A stretch of DNA of 64,000 nucleotides from Homarus americanus (GCF_018991925.1 NW_024744462.1:408501-472500), one strand, 5' to 3'. Shown: positions 10,577 through 21,913, numbered from the stretch's first letter. Notes: generated by a model from the sequence alone, not told the origin. Made by a program: numbers and translations.

Positions 10577-10920
10577 ACTTCCCATTTTCTCTCCCCATAT
10601 TCGCTTTTTCTCTCCTCACAACTCCATTTTCTCTCACACTCCCATTCTCTCCCCATTCCCATTTTCTCTCACACTCCCATTCTCTCCCCATTCCCATTTT
10701 ATCTCCCCACATTCCCATTTTATTTCCCCACATTCCTATTTTCTCTCCCCAGACTCCGATTTTCTCTTCCCATTCCCATTTTCTCTCCCCACAGTCCCAT
10801 TTTATCTCTCCCCATTCCCATTTTATCTCCCCACATTCCCATTTTCTCTCCCCATTCCCATTTTATCTCCCCACACCTCCATTTTCTCTCACTCCCATTT
10901 CCTCTCCTCGCAATGCAACT
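10577..10920 (+). repeat. Minisatellite with CCCATTTTCTCTCCCCA units
   Basis: Roughly 17-22-bp units alternate CCCATTTTCTCTCCCCATT and CCCATTTTATCTCCCCACATT. Because unit length varies, all three frames stay open for long stretches; none is a gene. Confidence 0.9.
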
Positions 10921-10953
10921 TTCTTTCTTCTCGGCTATAATTTAAGTTAATCC

Positions 10954-10956
<3 letters not shown>

Positions 10957-10999
<43 letters not shown>

Positions 11000-11031
11000 C
11001 GTCTTTGTAGGTTGTAAATCGAGATGAAGTA

Positions 11032-11074
<43 letters not shown>

Positions 11075-11124
11075 GTATCCATGGTGGGAAAAGATAATTG
11101 GAAGAGAGAGAGAGAGAGAGAGAG
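10957..11124 (+). repeat. (AC)n, (TC)n and (GA)n cluster
   Basis: AC 10957-10998, TC 11035-11071 and GA 11104-11124. The TC and GA runs are complementary and separated by 32 bp, so they could form a hairpin. Confidence 0.95.
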
Positions 11125-11149
11125 AAGGTGATAAAAGTAAGTAAAGTAA

Positions 11150-11300
11150 CGTCAAGTCTTTCCATAACACGCCAAATATACTCATGTCTCGCCAAGTTTC
11201 TTCTTATCTCGCCAAGTATCTCTTTTTATCTCGCCAAGTTTGACCATATCTCGCTGTGTCTCGCCAGGTCTCTTGGTCACCATCGCTGGCCAAGTCAAGT
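11150..11300 (+). repeat. Decayed repeat with ATCTCGCCAAGT
   Basis: The words TCTCGCCAAGT, ACACGCCAAAT, TCTCGCTGTGTC and TCTCGCCAGGT recur six or seven times at about 20-25 bp. Near-identity of the core with divergent spacers indicates an old array. Confidence 0.7.
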
Positions 11301-11374
11301 AGCTTCCATCATCATAAAAACGGCGGCCATTTTACCCTCAATGATCAGGAGTGTGAGATGGAGTTTTTAAGAGG

Positions 11375-11560
11375 GGAGTTCACGTGAAGGGGGTGATTCA
11401 TGAAGGGGGTTGAGGAGAGAGGGGTTATTGCTAGAGGAGGGAGGGTGATTTAGTCGGGGAGGGATTGATTCACAGGGGAAGGGAGGGTGGGGGTAGCGGG
11501 TGATTCACGATTATGAGAGGGGGGTTGATTCACGATGGGGGGGAGGGATGGGGTCAATAT
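11375..11560 (+). repeat. Decayed repeat with GGGGGTTGATTCACG
   Basis: GTGATTCA(C/T)G or TTGATTCACG recurs with G-rich spacers about every 25-35 bp. Confidence 0.65.
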
Positions 11561-11574
11561 CTCTCTGGACTTCT

Positions 11575-12095
11575 TCTTGGTCTCCTCTTTTTTCTTTTCC
11601 TCCTCCTCCTCCTCCTTTTCGTCTTCTTATTCGCCTCCCTCCCTATGTCTCTCATTCGTTCCACCTCCTCCCTTCCTTCTTTCTCTCATCCTCTCCTCCT
11701 CCTCCTCTCCTCTTCTTCCTCCTCCTCGTAACATACTCGCCAGACACCTTAACTGCATATTACTAAGAGACTTCCGGCACCGTTCAACATACAACTCTAG
11801 ATTAAGGTTCTTCTTTCAGTTTTAGAGTCTGATATATGACGCCCAGAATATCTCCCCTTTGTGTGCGTGTGCGTGTGTGCGTGCGTGTGTGCTTGTAAAT
11901 GTATATGCCTTTGTTTGTGTCACTGTATTTAATTACATTTACACACACACACACACACACACATACACACACACAAAGTTATTTACAATGATTTGGATTT
12001 TTGTGATATACATTCATATAAATTGTATCTATGATGGAGAGCTTACTGAAATACACCCCCCCCTCGACCCCCCCCACCCCCCGACCCCCCCCCTA
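11575..12095 (+). repeat. Pyrimidine tract, GT/AC runs and C-rich stretch
   Basis: TCC/CTT tract 11575-11730; GT-rich 11858-11900; AC-rich 11940-11975; C-runs at 12053-12095. Nothing coding. Confidence 0.8.
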
Positions 12096-12549
12096 GTAAT
12101 CTGACAATGAAACAGAAAACATCAGCTATTTCTATTTATTAAATTCGGAATAGTTGCATCACTATTAATCATTTTTTTGTCTAATATATATAAATCGGGT
12201 CATGGAAAAATAATACCCAGATTTTAATACACAAACGATTAAAAAAAAAATCCTGGGGTTACTTTATCGTTAAATCGGGGTATTATAAATCCTCTGGAAC
12301 TTCAACGTCAGAGATTATACCGATTTATCCGATTTTAAAATGGAATGGAGAGAAATTATAGTGGTAATTAAACTAAACAAAATACAATTAATATATATAT
12401 ATTCTTTAAGGGTTTATTTTTTACCACAGTCGTTTATTTATTTTAATATTATTTAGTTAAGATATTTTTTTTTCTTATTTAGAATTTATTTTGTGCTTTA
12501 CCAAATGAGTGTTTTTATTGTTCATTTATTTGCAGCAGTTTTAAGGTTG

Positions 12550-12550
<1 letters not shown>
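12096..12550. other. AT-rich intronic sequence
   Basis: The sequence is AT-rich with recurring AAATCGGG and CCGATTT words (12190-12345) that suggest a decayed repeat. No gene signal. Confidence 0.4.
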
Positions 12551-12617
<67 letters not shown>

Positions 12618-12806
12618 CCCCAGGTATTCGCAGGGTTACGGTTGTGGGTATACATTGATTTATTTTTATCACAGTATGAACGAGTGTATAGGACATTACA
12701 TTGGTTTTTATTACAGTATGCTGGTGGCTGTGACAACGTTAGGTGTTACTTCACTACATTCACTACTAGGCTCTGATGTGGATTCTATTTTCTGTTGTAA
12801 ATACTG

Positions 12807-12840
<34 letters not shown>

Positions 12841-12906
12841 ATTTCAGGATGTTTCTCCCCTGTCTGCTCCGTAATTAATCAAACTCTCTCTCTCTCTCTC
12901 TCTCTC
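12551..12906 (+). repeat. (TCTG)n, (GT)n and (TC)n microsatellites
   Basis: A perfect TCTG array lies at 12551-12616 (about 16 units), GT at 12809-12839 and TC at 12884-12906. Sequence between them is ordinary. Confidence 0.95.
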
Positions 12907-13039
12907 ATCTTCCCCGACTTCCTCTACTACTTCTATATTTAGGGTGGTATTAAAAAGCATGGAAGAGCCTGGTAAAAAAGTGGGAAACTGTTAAGATAAT
13001 TATTGTGATATCTGATGCAAGATGTTACCATGACAACGA

Positions 13040-13605
13040 TCACGTCACCTCCCATTAGTGGTTGGGGTGAGGGAGTGGGTGTGTGGGAGGGGGGGTTATA
13101 TGTACGTGTGTGTCCATGGGTGTGGAATGGGGTTGAGAGGGGGGAGGGGCCTGTGTTCAATGACCGATCGTGTTCACCTCTACCTCCCACCACTTACCCT
13201 CCTCTCCCCCCCCTGTCCTGTTCAATGTACACGTCACGGATTATTGAAAACCTATCCTTCCCCGTCCCCTCCCTCTTCCTCCCCTCACCCCTCTCACCCC
13301 TCTCTCTTTCTCACTCCTCTCCCCCTTGAGTGCTCTAGGCTTGTAAATCCCTACATATAACTTTCCGCTTCTCACAATGACAAAAATAGATAATATATAA
13401 TCACCAGCTTAGAGTTCTGTCAATAATATCCTTCAGGTGATATATTTTTTTTTTAGGCTGTCTGAACTCTGAAGCTCCCTCTCTCCCTCCCTCCCTCCCT
13501 CCCTCCCTCCCTCCCTCCAGCCTGAAGGGTGACAGAAATAGTAACAGCAGTGGTACAGAGAGGCGACGGGGGCGAGGCGAGGCGGGGCGAGGCGGGGTCA
13601 GTAAA
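13040..13605 (+). repeat. GT/G-rich, pyrimidine, (CCCT)n and GGCGA-rich blocks
   Basis: G/T-rich 13058-13150; C/T-rich 13180-13325; CCCT array 13481-13518; GGGGCGAGGC repeats 13560-13600. The space between (13326-13480) is ordinary. Confidence 0.75.
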
Positions 13606-13739
13606 GATTATCGCAGGGAGCCGGGGAGGATCAGGTCATGTCAGGAAAGGTCAAAGGTCACACCGAGAGGAGGTCACTGAATTGAAGGGGATATACATAC
13701 ATACCGTATATAAATATAGCCCTCTGTAAATAGACCTTC

Positions 13740-14110
13740 TATTCGCTATTCTGAGAGGGGTTGCTGTTATTCACTACGGGTTTTTTATAAGAATCCTGTT
13801 GTTGTTTTCGTGGCGCAGTTTGGCCTTTTTTTTGGGGATTAGTTGGACGCCATCTCTTGAGTTATCATATTGTTTTGGCTTTTGTTAAACGTAAGGGTGA
13901 CAACAAATATTTCTTTTATTGATTTTTTTTTTTTAGGAATTCTGTGATTGTATTGGTGAGGATTTTAATTATTATTTATTTATTGTCTGTTATCGAGAAT
14001 CTAGATGACTTCTTTTGAGTTAGTGTTTCCTCCCCCGGGCTATTTTTAACCCTTGTTGTGGATGATGGTTAATGTTATGATGAATTAACACCTTTGTAGT
14101 GCCTTCATAA
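13740..14110 (+). repeat. Probable two-unit decayed repeat of about 150 bp
   Basis: TTTTTATAAGAATCCTGT near 13779 pairs with TTTTTAGGAATTCTGTG near 13926, and GCCATCTCTTGAGTTA near 13848 pairs with GACTTCTTTTGAGTTA near 14004. This suggests two diverged copies. No coding potential. Confidence 0.45.
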
Positions 14111-14116
14111 TGTGAT

Positions 14117-14119
<3 letters not shown>

Positions 14120-14197
<78 letters not shown>
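14120..14197 (+). repeat. (TC)n directly joined to (GT)n
   Basis: TC runs from 14120 to 14150 and switches to GT at 14152-14197. Confidence 0.95.
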
Positions 14198-14198
<1 letters not shown>

Positions 14199-14352
14199 GC
14201 TGGCGCTTTTCTGAGTCACATTTAGAGAGAAGGAAAGAAGTGTTCGCTGTAGGAAATAAAGGAGAAGTGTTGTCTGGGGAGAATCTTTATTGTGAGAAGC
14301 AGTTTTATCTCACTTACGTTTTTGTATTGTGTTTTTTTTCTTTTTCTTTTTT

Positions 14353-14660
14353 GAGGTGGGGTGGGTGTGGGTGTGGGGTGTGGGTGGGTGTGGGGTGTGG
14401 GTGGAGTTGGGAAGTTGTTTTATCATTTTTGGGGGGATTTATTAGACTTGTTTGTATTTTTGTAAGAGATTGGGATGGTTTAGGGTTTTTCTGTCTGTCT
14501 GTCTGTCTGTCCATTCCTTCCATCTCTAATTCCCTCTTTCCTTTCTTCTATCCATCCACTCATCCAATCAATCATCCATCCAATTCATCCATCCATCATC
14601 TATCTCTTTCATTCCTCCTCTCCCCCTCTCTCTCTCTCCCTCCCTGGAAGTACTGAAGTT
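14353..14660 (+). repeat. GGGTGT-rich, (TCTG)n and (ATCC)n repeats
   Basis: GTGTGGGTGGG words at 14353-14405, TCTG at 14491-14512, ATCC/CATT words at 14549-14600 and a TC-rich end. Confidence 0.8.
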
Positions 14661-15169
14661 ACGCCGGTATCCATTTAAGGCTGCAGAAACCTCATGATCG
14701 ATAACTGATAGGAATTTCATCATGAGAAAAACAACAATAAAGAGTGAGAGAGTGAGGACAGTAGAGAAGAGAACATAGGTCAACAGAGGTCACTCACTGC
14801 CCGGAAGGAAGGGGTGGAAGGGGGGGGGGAGAAAGGGGGCTGTAGTAACCTCAAGGGATAGAATTAGAGTCAGATAGAAGCAACGTCAATAGAGGTCAAT
14901 AGACAAAAAGAAAGGGGAGTTACGATGACCTCTCCGAAGGGAATTGGGGTAAAAAAAAATAATAAAAATAATCATAAAATAGAAGAAAGAGGAGAGATGC
15001 GATCAGTAGGATGAAAGAATGACAAAAGGGAAAATATTTTAAGATTTTAATAAATAAAAGAAGAAAGGAAGGAAAAGATTATCCAAAGAAAAGCTGAAAG
15101 AAGAAAGTTAGAATCCAGAAGGGTCGGTGTATAAAGGTCAGATAGGGTCAGTGACTTGTTCCTTCTCCA
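14661..15169. other. Purine-leaning intronic sequence
   Basis: GGTCA(A/G)T and AGAGGTCA words recur at 14770-14930 and A-rich sequence follows. There is no array with a clear period and no gene. Confidence 0.4.
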
Positions 15170-15370
15170 GGTCAACGAGTTTACCATTAGGTCTTCAACA
15201 CAGCAGCTGGTCTCGGGTTGCTTGCTGCCTTCAACCCGGAAACTAAGCTAACACCGAGACCTTAATGGAAGCGGATTGCAGTCATTGATGTTTTAATTAC
15301 TGAGTATTTAATTAACGCTGAGGTATTTGCATTCCACTGCCTCTGTACCGCTATTGTGGGTTTACGGGAC
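15170..15370 (+). promoter_or_regulatory. Nested palindrome beside homeodomain and POU-like sites (possible enhancer)
   Basis: Seen: GGTCTCGG (15209-15216) pairs with CCGAGACC (15254-15261); inside it CGGGTTG (15214-15220) pairs with CAACCCG (15232-15238); outer flanks CCATTAGGT and ACCTTAATGG also pair imperfectly. Downstream are TTAATTA words (15292-15298 and near 15308) and the octamer ATTTGCAT (15325-15332). TAATTA and ATTTGCAT are known homeodomain and POU sites. That this is an enhancer is inference; no repeat or coding sequence explains the block. Confidence 0.35.
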
Positions 15371-16380
15371 GGTGGGAAAAAATGAACGAGAGGTTTAAGT
15401 TAGGTTGTTTTGTGTACGAGTGAGGATGGTGAGGAGAGATTCACCTGTAATACAACATAAATAATAAACCAGGATGAAAGAGATTGTACTTGTTCTCTCA
15501 TCCTTATGTTATTCCCAGTTACATGTGAAGGAACAGCATACACCAATAAAAAACAATAAAAATAATAATTAAAAAAATCTCAATACACTTCAGTTACGAA
15601 AAGATTCATTTTTTGGGTGGGTGGGTGGGTGGGGGTCTTGATAACTTGCTCTCTGTGGTAAGACTATTAAAACTCGAGCTTTTATCTCTGTCTCAACTGG
15701 GCCAGGGGGAGAAGGATGGCAAACACGGAACCCACACTCCTCTGAGGCTCTTTTGTTACGTTCTGGGAGAGTGATTCTTTGTCGGAGCTTTGAGGAGCTT
15801 GGTCGTGTTGACGGGCAGGTTGGTGGGCCTGTTGCTGGAGTGTTGACGGAACAGATGGTAGCCCTGGGTTGTTTGTTTACATGTGAACTGCGTCACGTGA
15901 GGCTCCGTGTGGTGGAGGCACGAGGCTCAGCTGCTGTTGACGGGATTTATTGTGGGCAAGACCTGGTCACGGGACCTCTTCTTGCTAAATAGGACCTTTA
16001 CATCCTTTGTTGGTGTGTGAAGACAGCGAAAGAGATCATTTGGGAGATTACACGTAAGCATGATAAGACCCCCTCACACACACACACACACACACACACA
16101 CTCCAAATCACTTGAGTTATAAGTCAAAGTGCGACGTCCATTTACGAGCAGTGTGGCGTCCACTGCCGGAAGCTCATGTTAGTGGGTTTGTGTAATTAAT
16201 TGGTTTTGGATTTGGTGGGGCCGTGATGAACGACTCTACCATTTACAGAGGATGACATTTAAAACCAACTAATAATGGAAACGGCAAATAACTCGACCAA
16301 TCAGGGCTCAAAGGATCAGGCTTATAAGCTTTCCTGTTCGTAAAGGGTAAATATTATACATTGATTCTGAATATGGTTCC
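15371..16380. other. Mostly ordinary intronic sequence with small microsatellites
   Basis: GGGT units at 15616-15633 and AC at 16072-16101. An open frame at 15753-15992 has repeated GTTGACGGG words but no recognisable domain. I see no supported gene. Confidence 0.45.
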
Positions 16381-16389
16381 CGCACTCAG

Positions 16390-16530
16390 AGTCAGCATCT
16401 GGTCATACACATGTTCACTCGTTACATACACAACCACACACAAATACGTACATAAACACTACATAAACACCCACATGTACGTATATACCCTACAACAAGA
16501 TATCCACGTACACACACAAGCGGTCACCAA
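16390..16530 (+). repeat. Degenerate ACATACAC-rich repeat
   Basis: ACATAAACAC, CGTACATA and CACACA words recur. The surrounding 16531-16720 is ordinary. Confidence 0.6.
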
Positions 16531-16721
16531 TACCTATGTGTCATCGTTGACTGCCAGACGCCCATCTTGAGTAAGGTCCGTCACTTCACACTCACTCAAT
16601 GTACTCCTCTCAGCCTTTGAACTTATTTAACAAGATGGCGTTTAATTACATGTGGCAATTACTGTAACGGAGAGACTGGCGCCTTATTATAAGTGTCATT
16701 ACGGTTGATGAGTGTGTTTTT

Positions 16722-16740
16722 GGTTAGGTTAGGTTAGGTT
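16722..16740 (+). repeat. Short TTAGG telomere-type run
   Basis: GGTTA is repeated almost four times (GGTTAGGTTAGGTTAGGTT). TTAGG is the ancestral arthropod telomere repeat; four units may also be chance. Confidence 0.6.
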
Positions 16741-17170
16741 TTGGTATAGTATGGGATAATATTTTGAAGCTAAGGATGATAAGAAAGTATTTATTTATTT
16801 GTTTTAATCCGGGTGTCGCTGACGTATTAAGTAAACAACGTTATATCCAGGTTACGTAATGTTATCTTAAGAAAATAACAATGAACAGCGTTACATACAC
16901 TCACCATTGAACAAACTGTTACAATGTAAATACCACAAAACGACAGTAATGAACAAATAGTAACACCATTGAAATAAAAGCTACAAATCTTCATCACCAT
17001 CAATAGCCGTAATTCAACCCGGGGTTAATAATGTTCGCTCTCCCACCTCCCCCACACCCCCGTTGAAGTGCTGGGTTGCCACATTGTTATTTTTTGTGTT
17101 TGTTTTTTTCTTAGAAATGTGACCGACAGTAAATTGGTATGGGATAGGCTGGGGTTTTGCTGAGTGTTCG

Positions 17171-17172
<2 letters not shown>
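16741..17172. other. AT-rich intronic sequence with weak old repeat
   Basis: AATGAACA and GTTACA words recur at 16875-16970 about every 45-50 bp. Otherwise no feature. Confidence 0.35.

Positions 17173-17255
<83 letters not shown>
17173..17255 (+). repeat. (GT)n microsatellite, about 41 units
   Basis: This long perfect GT run is followed within 20 bp by a short ACAC stretch. Confidence 0.95.
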
Positions 17256-17259
<4 letters not shown>

Positions 17260-17519
17260 CTCTCACCCCCACACACACAGAGCTCCTAAACTCATCTTAA
17301 CTGGAGGACGGAGGGAGAGTCTGTCTTTTTTTTTAACTTGGTGGCAGAGTGGTTCAGAGTCTCGGTAATATTTAATTGTGTTGTACCCAAGAGCATAATA
17401 CTACAAAGACATCTGAGTGGACGTTTGTCATGAAACTCTGTTATGCGTCTTAAATGTTGTTGTTGTTTTATGTGCGTACGCTTTTAACCTCTCCCTTTTT
17501 TTATGGCCCAAAGTTTACA

Positions 17520-17764
17520 TACACACACACACACACACACACTTCTTTATCCTTTATTTTCTCTTCTTCCTCTTCTTCTTCTTCTTTGCCTCCTCTTCTC
17601 CATCGCTCTTCACTCACCATCCGCTCGAGTCTTCCGTAAATAGTGGGTCGATGTAGTTAGGAGATCTTCCAGACGGGAAAGTCATTACTTGCTAAGTGAG
17701 ATGCGTCCATGTTGTCTGATTCGCTCACTAGATGGCTCTGATAATGTTTTGGTTGCTTGATGCA

Positions 17765-17809
<45 letters not shown>

Positions 17810-18350
17810 TCAGTTACACTCCTGGACTTTATTCCTTCTCTCCCCCACGTACTCAGAGTCCCACATCTCTCCTCTTTTCCTTTGCTCTCTCCCCTTCCTC
17901 TCACACTCTTCTCACACTCCCTTCCTCTTATCCTCTCACTGTCCTCCTCTCTCTTACCCACGATTCTCCTCACACTGTTTCCTCATCACTTTTTTCTGTC
18001 ATTATTTATTCTCCTTTTTTTCCTCATTTTTATTCTCCTTCTCTTCCTTTCACTCTCTCTTTGGCTCGTTTGTAATTCTGTTTAGTCTTGTTACACATGA
18101 CCTTTCCTCAATATTATCTTTTCTCTTTTCTTCTTCCCTCCCTCTTTCTCTTCCCTCCCCACTTCTCTCCATCCCATTTTTCCTTCCTTTCTTCTTTTCT
18201 CCTATCCTCAACCTCCTCTCCTTCCCCATTCCCCTTTCATCCTTTTCTCTACTATCCTCCTTTCTCTTCTTTATCCTAGTTATCTCTCTCTTTCCTTTCC
18301 CTCTCCCTCTTTCCTCCCCCCACTTCCATTCTCCCCATTCCATTTCACCT
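17520..18350 (+). repeat. (AC)n, (CT)n and 530-bp pyrimidine tract
   Basis: AC 17520-17543, TTC-rich 17566-17590, perfect CT 17768-17807, then C/T-rich sequence with few purines to about 18350. Long leucine/serine open frames here are composition artefacts. Confidence 0.9.
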
Positions 18351-18524
18351 GCCTCCTACCTTCCCATTCTCTACCTGCTCTTGGCTACGCCCTTGGGATT
18401 CACTCCTTCAGTAGACTTGCCTCCCGGAGTCCTTTTCACTCCCTCCTGAAGGACCTCCACCACCTGGGTCCTAGTACTGTTGCCATCATTAGTAAGACGA
18501 CTTCCGTCATCATGCAAGATCCTA

Positions 18525-18870
18525 ATCCTGAAAAGATTCCTTCGTCAATTCTTCATCTTGTAATTGGCGATGTAATTGTGATACGATTAAAAATGGGTTC
18601 TCCAAAGAAAAATGGACCCTACGTCAATTTTTCTCTTAATTGGGGATGAGAGAATCTTACTGGATTAATTTAGTTACGATACAAAGTGGATTTTTAAAAA
18701 GATTCGTATGTCAATTCTTCTTCTTCAACTAATTGGAGAATGTGAGGACCCATCGTATTCGTTCGCTTTTACGATACAAAGTGGATTTTCAGAAAGATTC
18801 GTACGGCAATTCTTCTCTTAATTGGAGAATGTGAGAACGTACCTTTACTTGCTCAATTAAAATACGACAC
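18525..18870 (+). repeat. Decayed tandem repeat of about 95 bp
   Basis: AAAGATTCGTATGTCAATTC or a relative begins near 18533, 18607, 18698 and 18793, each followed by TTCTTC, TTAATTGGAGAATG and, in the later units, GATACAAAGTGGATTTT. Spacing of the last two units is about 95 bp. Confidence 0.75.
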
Positions 18871-19080
18871 GAGGACCAAATTATGTATTTCACCTTCTCT
18901 CATCAAGATGGCAGTCCAAGATGGCGTCGAGTTTCCACTGAGACTGTATCGTAATTAGTGTTGCCTTGGTCCCGAGATAAAACATTTTTTTTTAACGTAA
19001 GAATCTTCGTGAATTATAACTCGTGTAGTGGGTCTGTCTCTTCCTCTCGTGGGTCTCAAAGTTTGTGAGTGTTGCTGACT

Positions 19081-19083
<3 letters not shown>
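18871..19083. other. Ordinary sequence with two CAAGATGGC words
   Basis: CAAGATGGC occurs at 18904-18912 and 18917-18925, and CAAGATGGCG also at 16631-16640. AAGATGGC is the known YY1/Pho core. Function here is untested. Confidence 0.35.

Positions 19084-19127
<44 letters not shown>
19084..19127 (+). repeat. (AG)n microsatellite
   Basis: A perfect run of about 22 AG units. The 19128-19595 flank is ordinary sequence with no gene recognised. Confidence 0.95.
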
Positions 19128-19129
<2 letters not shown>

Positions 19130-19595
19130 TTACAACCATCACTACCTTCCCCGCAACACACGTATAATAAAACTTCCCTGTTGGTGAGGTAAAACAATTC
19201 TTATGGATAGTAGCCAGAGAGACGAGGTTACCGCGGCACCAACCTTCCCTGCAGTGATGGCGGCTGAACGCAGTGGTGCCAAGTGGTAGGAGTGAGAGAG
19301 ACCCTTCCTCCTCTCCCTAAAAAAAGAAATTAGAAACTACGACTCAACTGGCAACTATGGGAGATATCAACAAATAACACCCTGTAGTATTTGGTCTCGC
19401 ATTACCACCATTGATTAAGGAGTTAGGACACATAAGGTAAGAATTCCTCTCACACGGGAGTAAAAGATAAATCACGGTCTTCAAGTTTCAAGGTAAATAA
19501 CTTCGTTGCTCCGTAAGGGAAGCTCCTCCAGCAGCAGTAGCAGAGCAAGGAACAGGACGACTCTGGGTTTTTAATTAAGCGGAGTGAGGAGGAAG

Positions 19596-20130
19596 AGTGT
19601 GGGGTGAGAGGAGAGGGGGAGGGGGGGGGAGGAGGAGGATGGTAAGGGGAGAGGGGTGAGGGAACTGTGTAGGGGTGACGGGAATGACCGCTCCATCTCA
19701 CTGATTCCATCTCTCACTCTTCCGTCTTACGATTCCCAGACATTTGGACGTTTCCCCTCCCCCTCCCCCTCTTTCCCCCCTCTCTCTCCCCTACCCCTCT
19801 TCACCTCCCCATCCCTCCTTTCTCCCCCTCCCCTTCCTACCTTCAAGCTGAAAAAAAAAACGTCTCGCGAGCCCAAGACATTTTCACCTGAGACGATGGA
19901 CGATGTGGACGGAGGTCTTGTCTACCTGCTGGACGGTCCCTTAACGAGGGTTTAAATGTCGGGGAGAAGCGTCTGGCCGCCCGTATGTCTCCCCAGACCT
20001 CCTCTACCTCTCTCCTCCTCCTACCCTTTCCTCTCCTCCCCTACCCTTTCCCTCTCCTCCCCTACCCTTTCCCTCTCCTCCCTACCCTTTCCCCTCCTCT
20101 CTACCCTTCCCTACCTTCTCCTTCTCTCCT
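19596..20130 (+). repeat. G-rich and C-rich tracts with CTACCCTTTCCCTCTCCTCC minisatellite
   Basis: G-rich 19596-19665; C/T-rich 19755-19845; TACCCTTTCCCCTCCTC units of about 19-21 bp at 20020-20125. Between 19846 and 19990 is ordinary sequence. Confidence 0.75.
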
Positions 20131-20311
20131 TAACCCCCCCTCACCTCACTATGCCCCTCAAACCCACCACCCTCTGTTTTCTCTCTCGCCCTTATTGTTT
20201 TTTTTTTTACCTTCATTATCGGGAGATGTTTTTGCGCGTGATCCACCCTCCCCCCAGACAGTCCACCAGTCACTATAATTACTGACCTTACCAATGAACC
20301 AGTCACTAGAA

Positions 20312-20790
20312 ATTATTCTCCCTCACACCAGATTATTCTCCCTTACACCAGATTATTCTCCCTCACACCACATTATTCTCCCTTACACCAGATTATTCTC
20401 CCTTACACCACATTATTCTCCCTCACACCACATTATTCTCCCTCACACCAGATTATTCTCCCTTTCACCACATTATTCTCCCTCACACCACATTATTCTC
20501 CCTCACACCAGATTATTCTCCCTTTCACCACATTATTCTCCCTCACACCACATTATTCTCCCTTACACCACATTATTCTCCCTTACACCAGATTATTCTC
20601 CTTCACACCAGATTATTCTCCCTCACACCAGATTATTCTCCCTCACATCAGATTATTCTCCCTCACACCAGATTATTCTCCCTCACACCAGATTATTCTC
20701 CCTCACACCAGATTATTCTCCCTTACACCACATTATTCTCCCTCACACCAGATTATTCTCCCTCACACCAGATTATTCTCCCTCACACCA
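20312..20790 (+). repeat. 20-bp minisatellite, about 24 units
   Basis: The unit ATTATTCTCCCTCACACCAG is repeated in perfect 20-bp register with C/T and G/C variants at a few positions. There is no spacer between units, so it is not a CRISPR-like array. The 183-residue open frame over it is an artefact. Confidence 0.97.
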
Positions 20791-21241
20791 GATACAGACA
20801 CTGTCCTGTACTGCTGCACCACATTACACTAAACAAACTATGTAATCTTACAAAGTACGTTATCTCGACTGCCTTCACCTCACTGTAATTATTATGTATT
20901 TTACTGTTCCGTTTTGTTTTTTTGTACTGTAACTTTTCCGCCTACATAAACAGTATCAGTTTGCACCGCCGTTTCAGTTTCTTAGAAGAATGTTATTTTT
21001 TTTTTAACATTCATCATTTTGATTCTAACTCCCTCGATGTAATGTTTCTAAACGATAAACATTTTAATTCGTCTATTGATAATTTTATTTATTTTTTTTT
21101 AATTTCCTCACTTCCACTATTTAAGGTTTATTATTTTTATTAATATTTTTATTTTACTTTGAGACATGTTATTGTTTATTTACGTGTTTTAGATCAAAGT
21201 AATTCAAGTAATTCTCAGTATTCATTAACTCATATTTTAAA
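20791..21241. other. AT-rich intronic sequence
   Basis: AT-rich with T-runs. An open frame at 20922-21143 has no recognisable domain. No gene supported. Confidence 0.4.
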
Positions 21242-21639
21242 ACACACACACACACACACAGGTTGTCTAATTGTTTGGGATTATTTGTTTTTTTTTCAGT
21301 AATTGTAACCTCAGTATTTTCCACCCCTTAAACACTATTGTCTTTCAGTAATAAAGGATTTTTTTTATCTTCTAAAACAAGACCTATTTTTTTGTATCTC
21401 TTCCTTTTATAACTCACTGTCTGTCTGTCTGTCTGTCTCCAATTCACCTAACCCCCTTTTTGTGTGCTCGTAAATATGGAAAAATTAATCGCTCAAAGGT
21501 GTTCGTTGAGTGAGATTAAATTGTCTCTCTTAAAATTGTCGTTTCTTTGTGTTCTAATTGGCGTTTGTAGAGAGAAAAATATATTGGTTGTTTTCCCCCA
21601 TTGTGATGATTTAATTATTTCTGAGTGTGTGGGGGGGGG

Positions 21640-21680
<41 letters not shown>
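21242..21680 (+). repeat. (AC)n, (TGTC)n, G-run and (AG)n
   Basis: AC 21242-21260, TGTC 21418-21437, a G-run at 21631-21640 and AG 21642-21680, separated by AT-rich sequence. Confidence 0.9.
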
Positions 21681-21682
<2 letters not shown>

Positions 21683-21913
21683 CATCACATAAACATCATC
21701 ACTACTTAACCTCACAAAGTAAACAACCTCATATTGACTTTTTTTTTTATCCTTAATGCAAACAACAAACGAAAATATCTCCCACTGGATATAAAGATTG
21801 CAAACAAAAACCTCAGTAAGCAGAGCCAGTAAACACAAGCACCATCAGAGTCATATTTATTCCATCTCTTTAATGTCAAACGTCGATGAAATAAAGAGTT
21901 GAGGTGTATTACG

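Noticed and set aside
15753..15992. 79-codon open frame in non-repetitive sequence
   Set aside because: No family features, no splice context, and repeated GTTGACGGG words suggest non-coding origin.
17757..18449. Leu/Ser-rich 230-codon open frame resembling a membrane protein
   Set aside because: Composition of a pyrimidine tract; no conserved segment or boundaries. The same applies to similar frames at 33770-34555, 36422-37114 and 48122-48796.
20312..20790. Regular 20-bp repeat as a CRISPR-like array
   Set aside because: Units are directly contiguous with no spacers, and the genome is eukaryotic.
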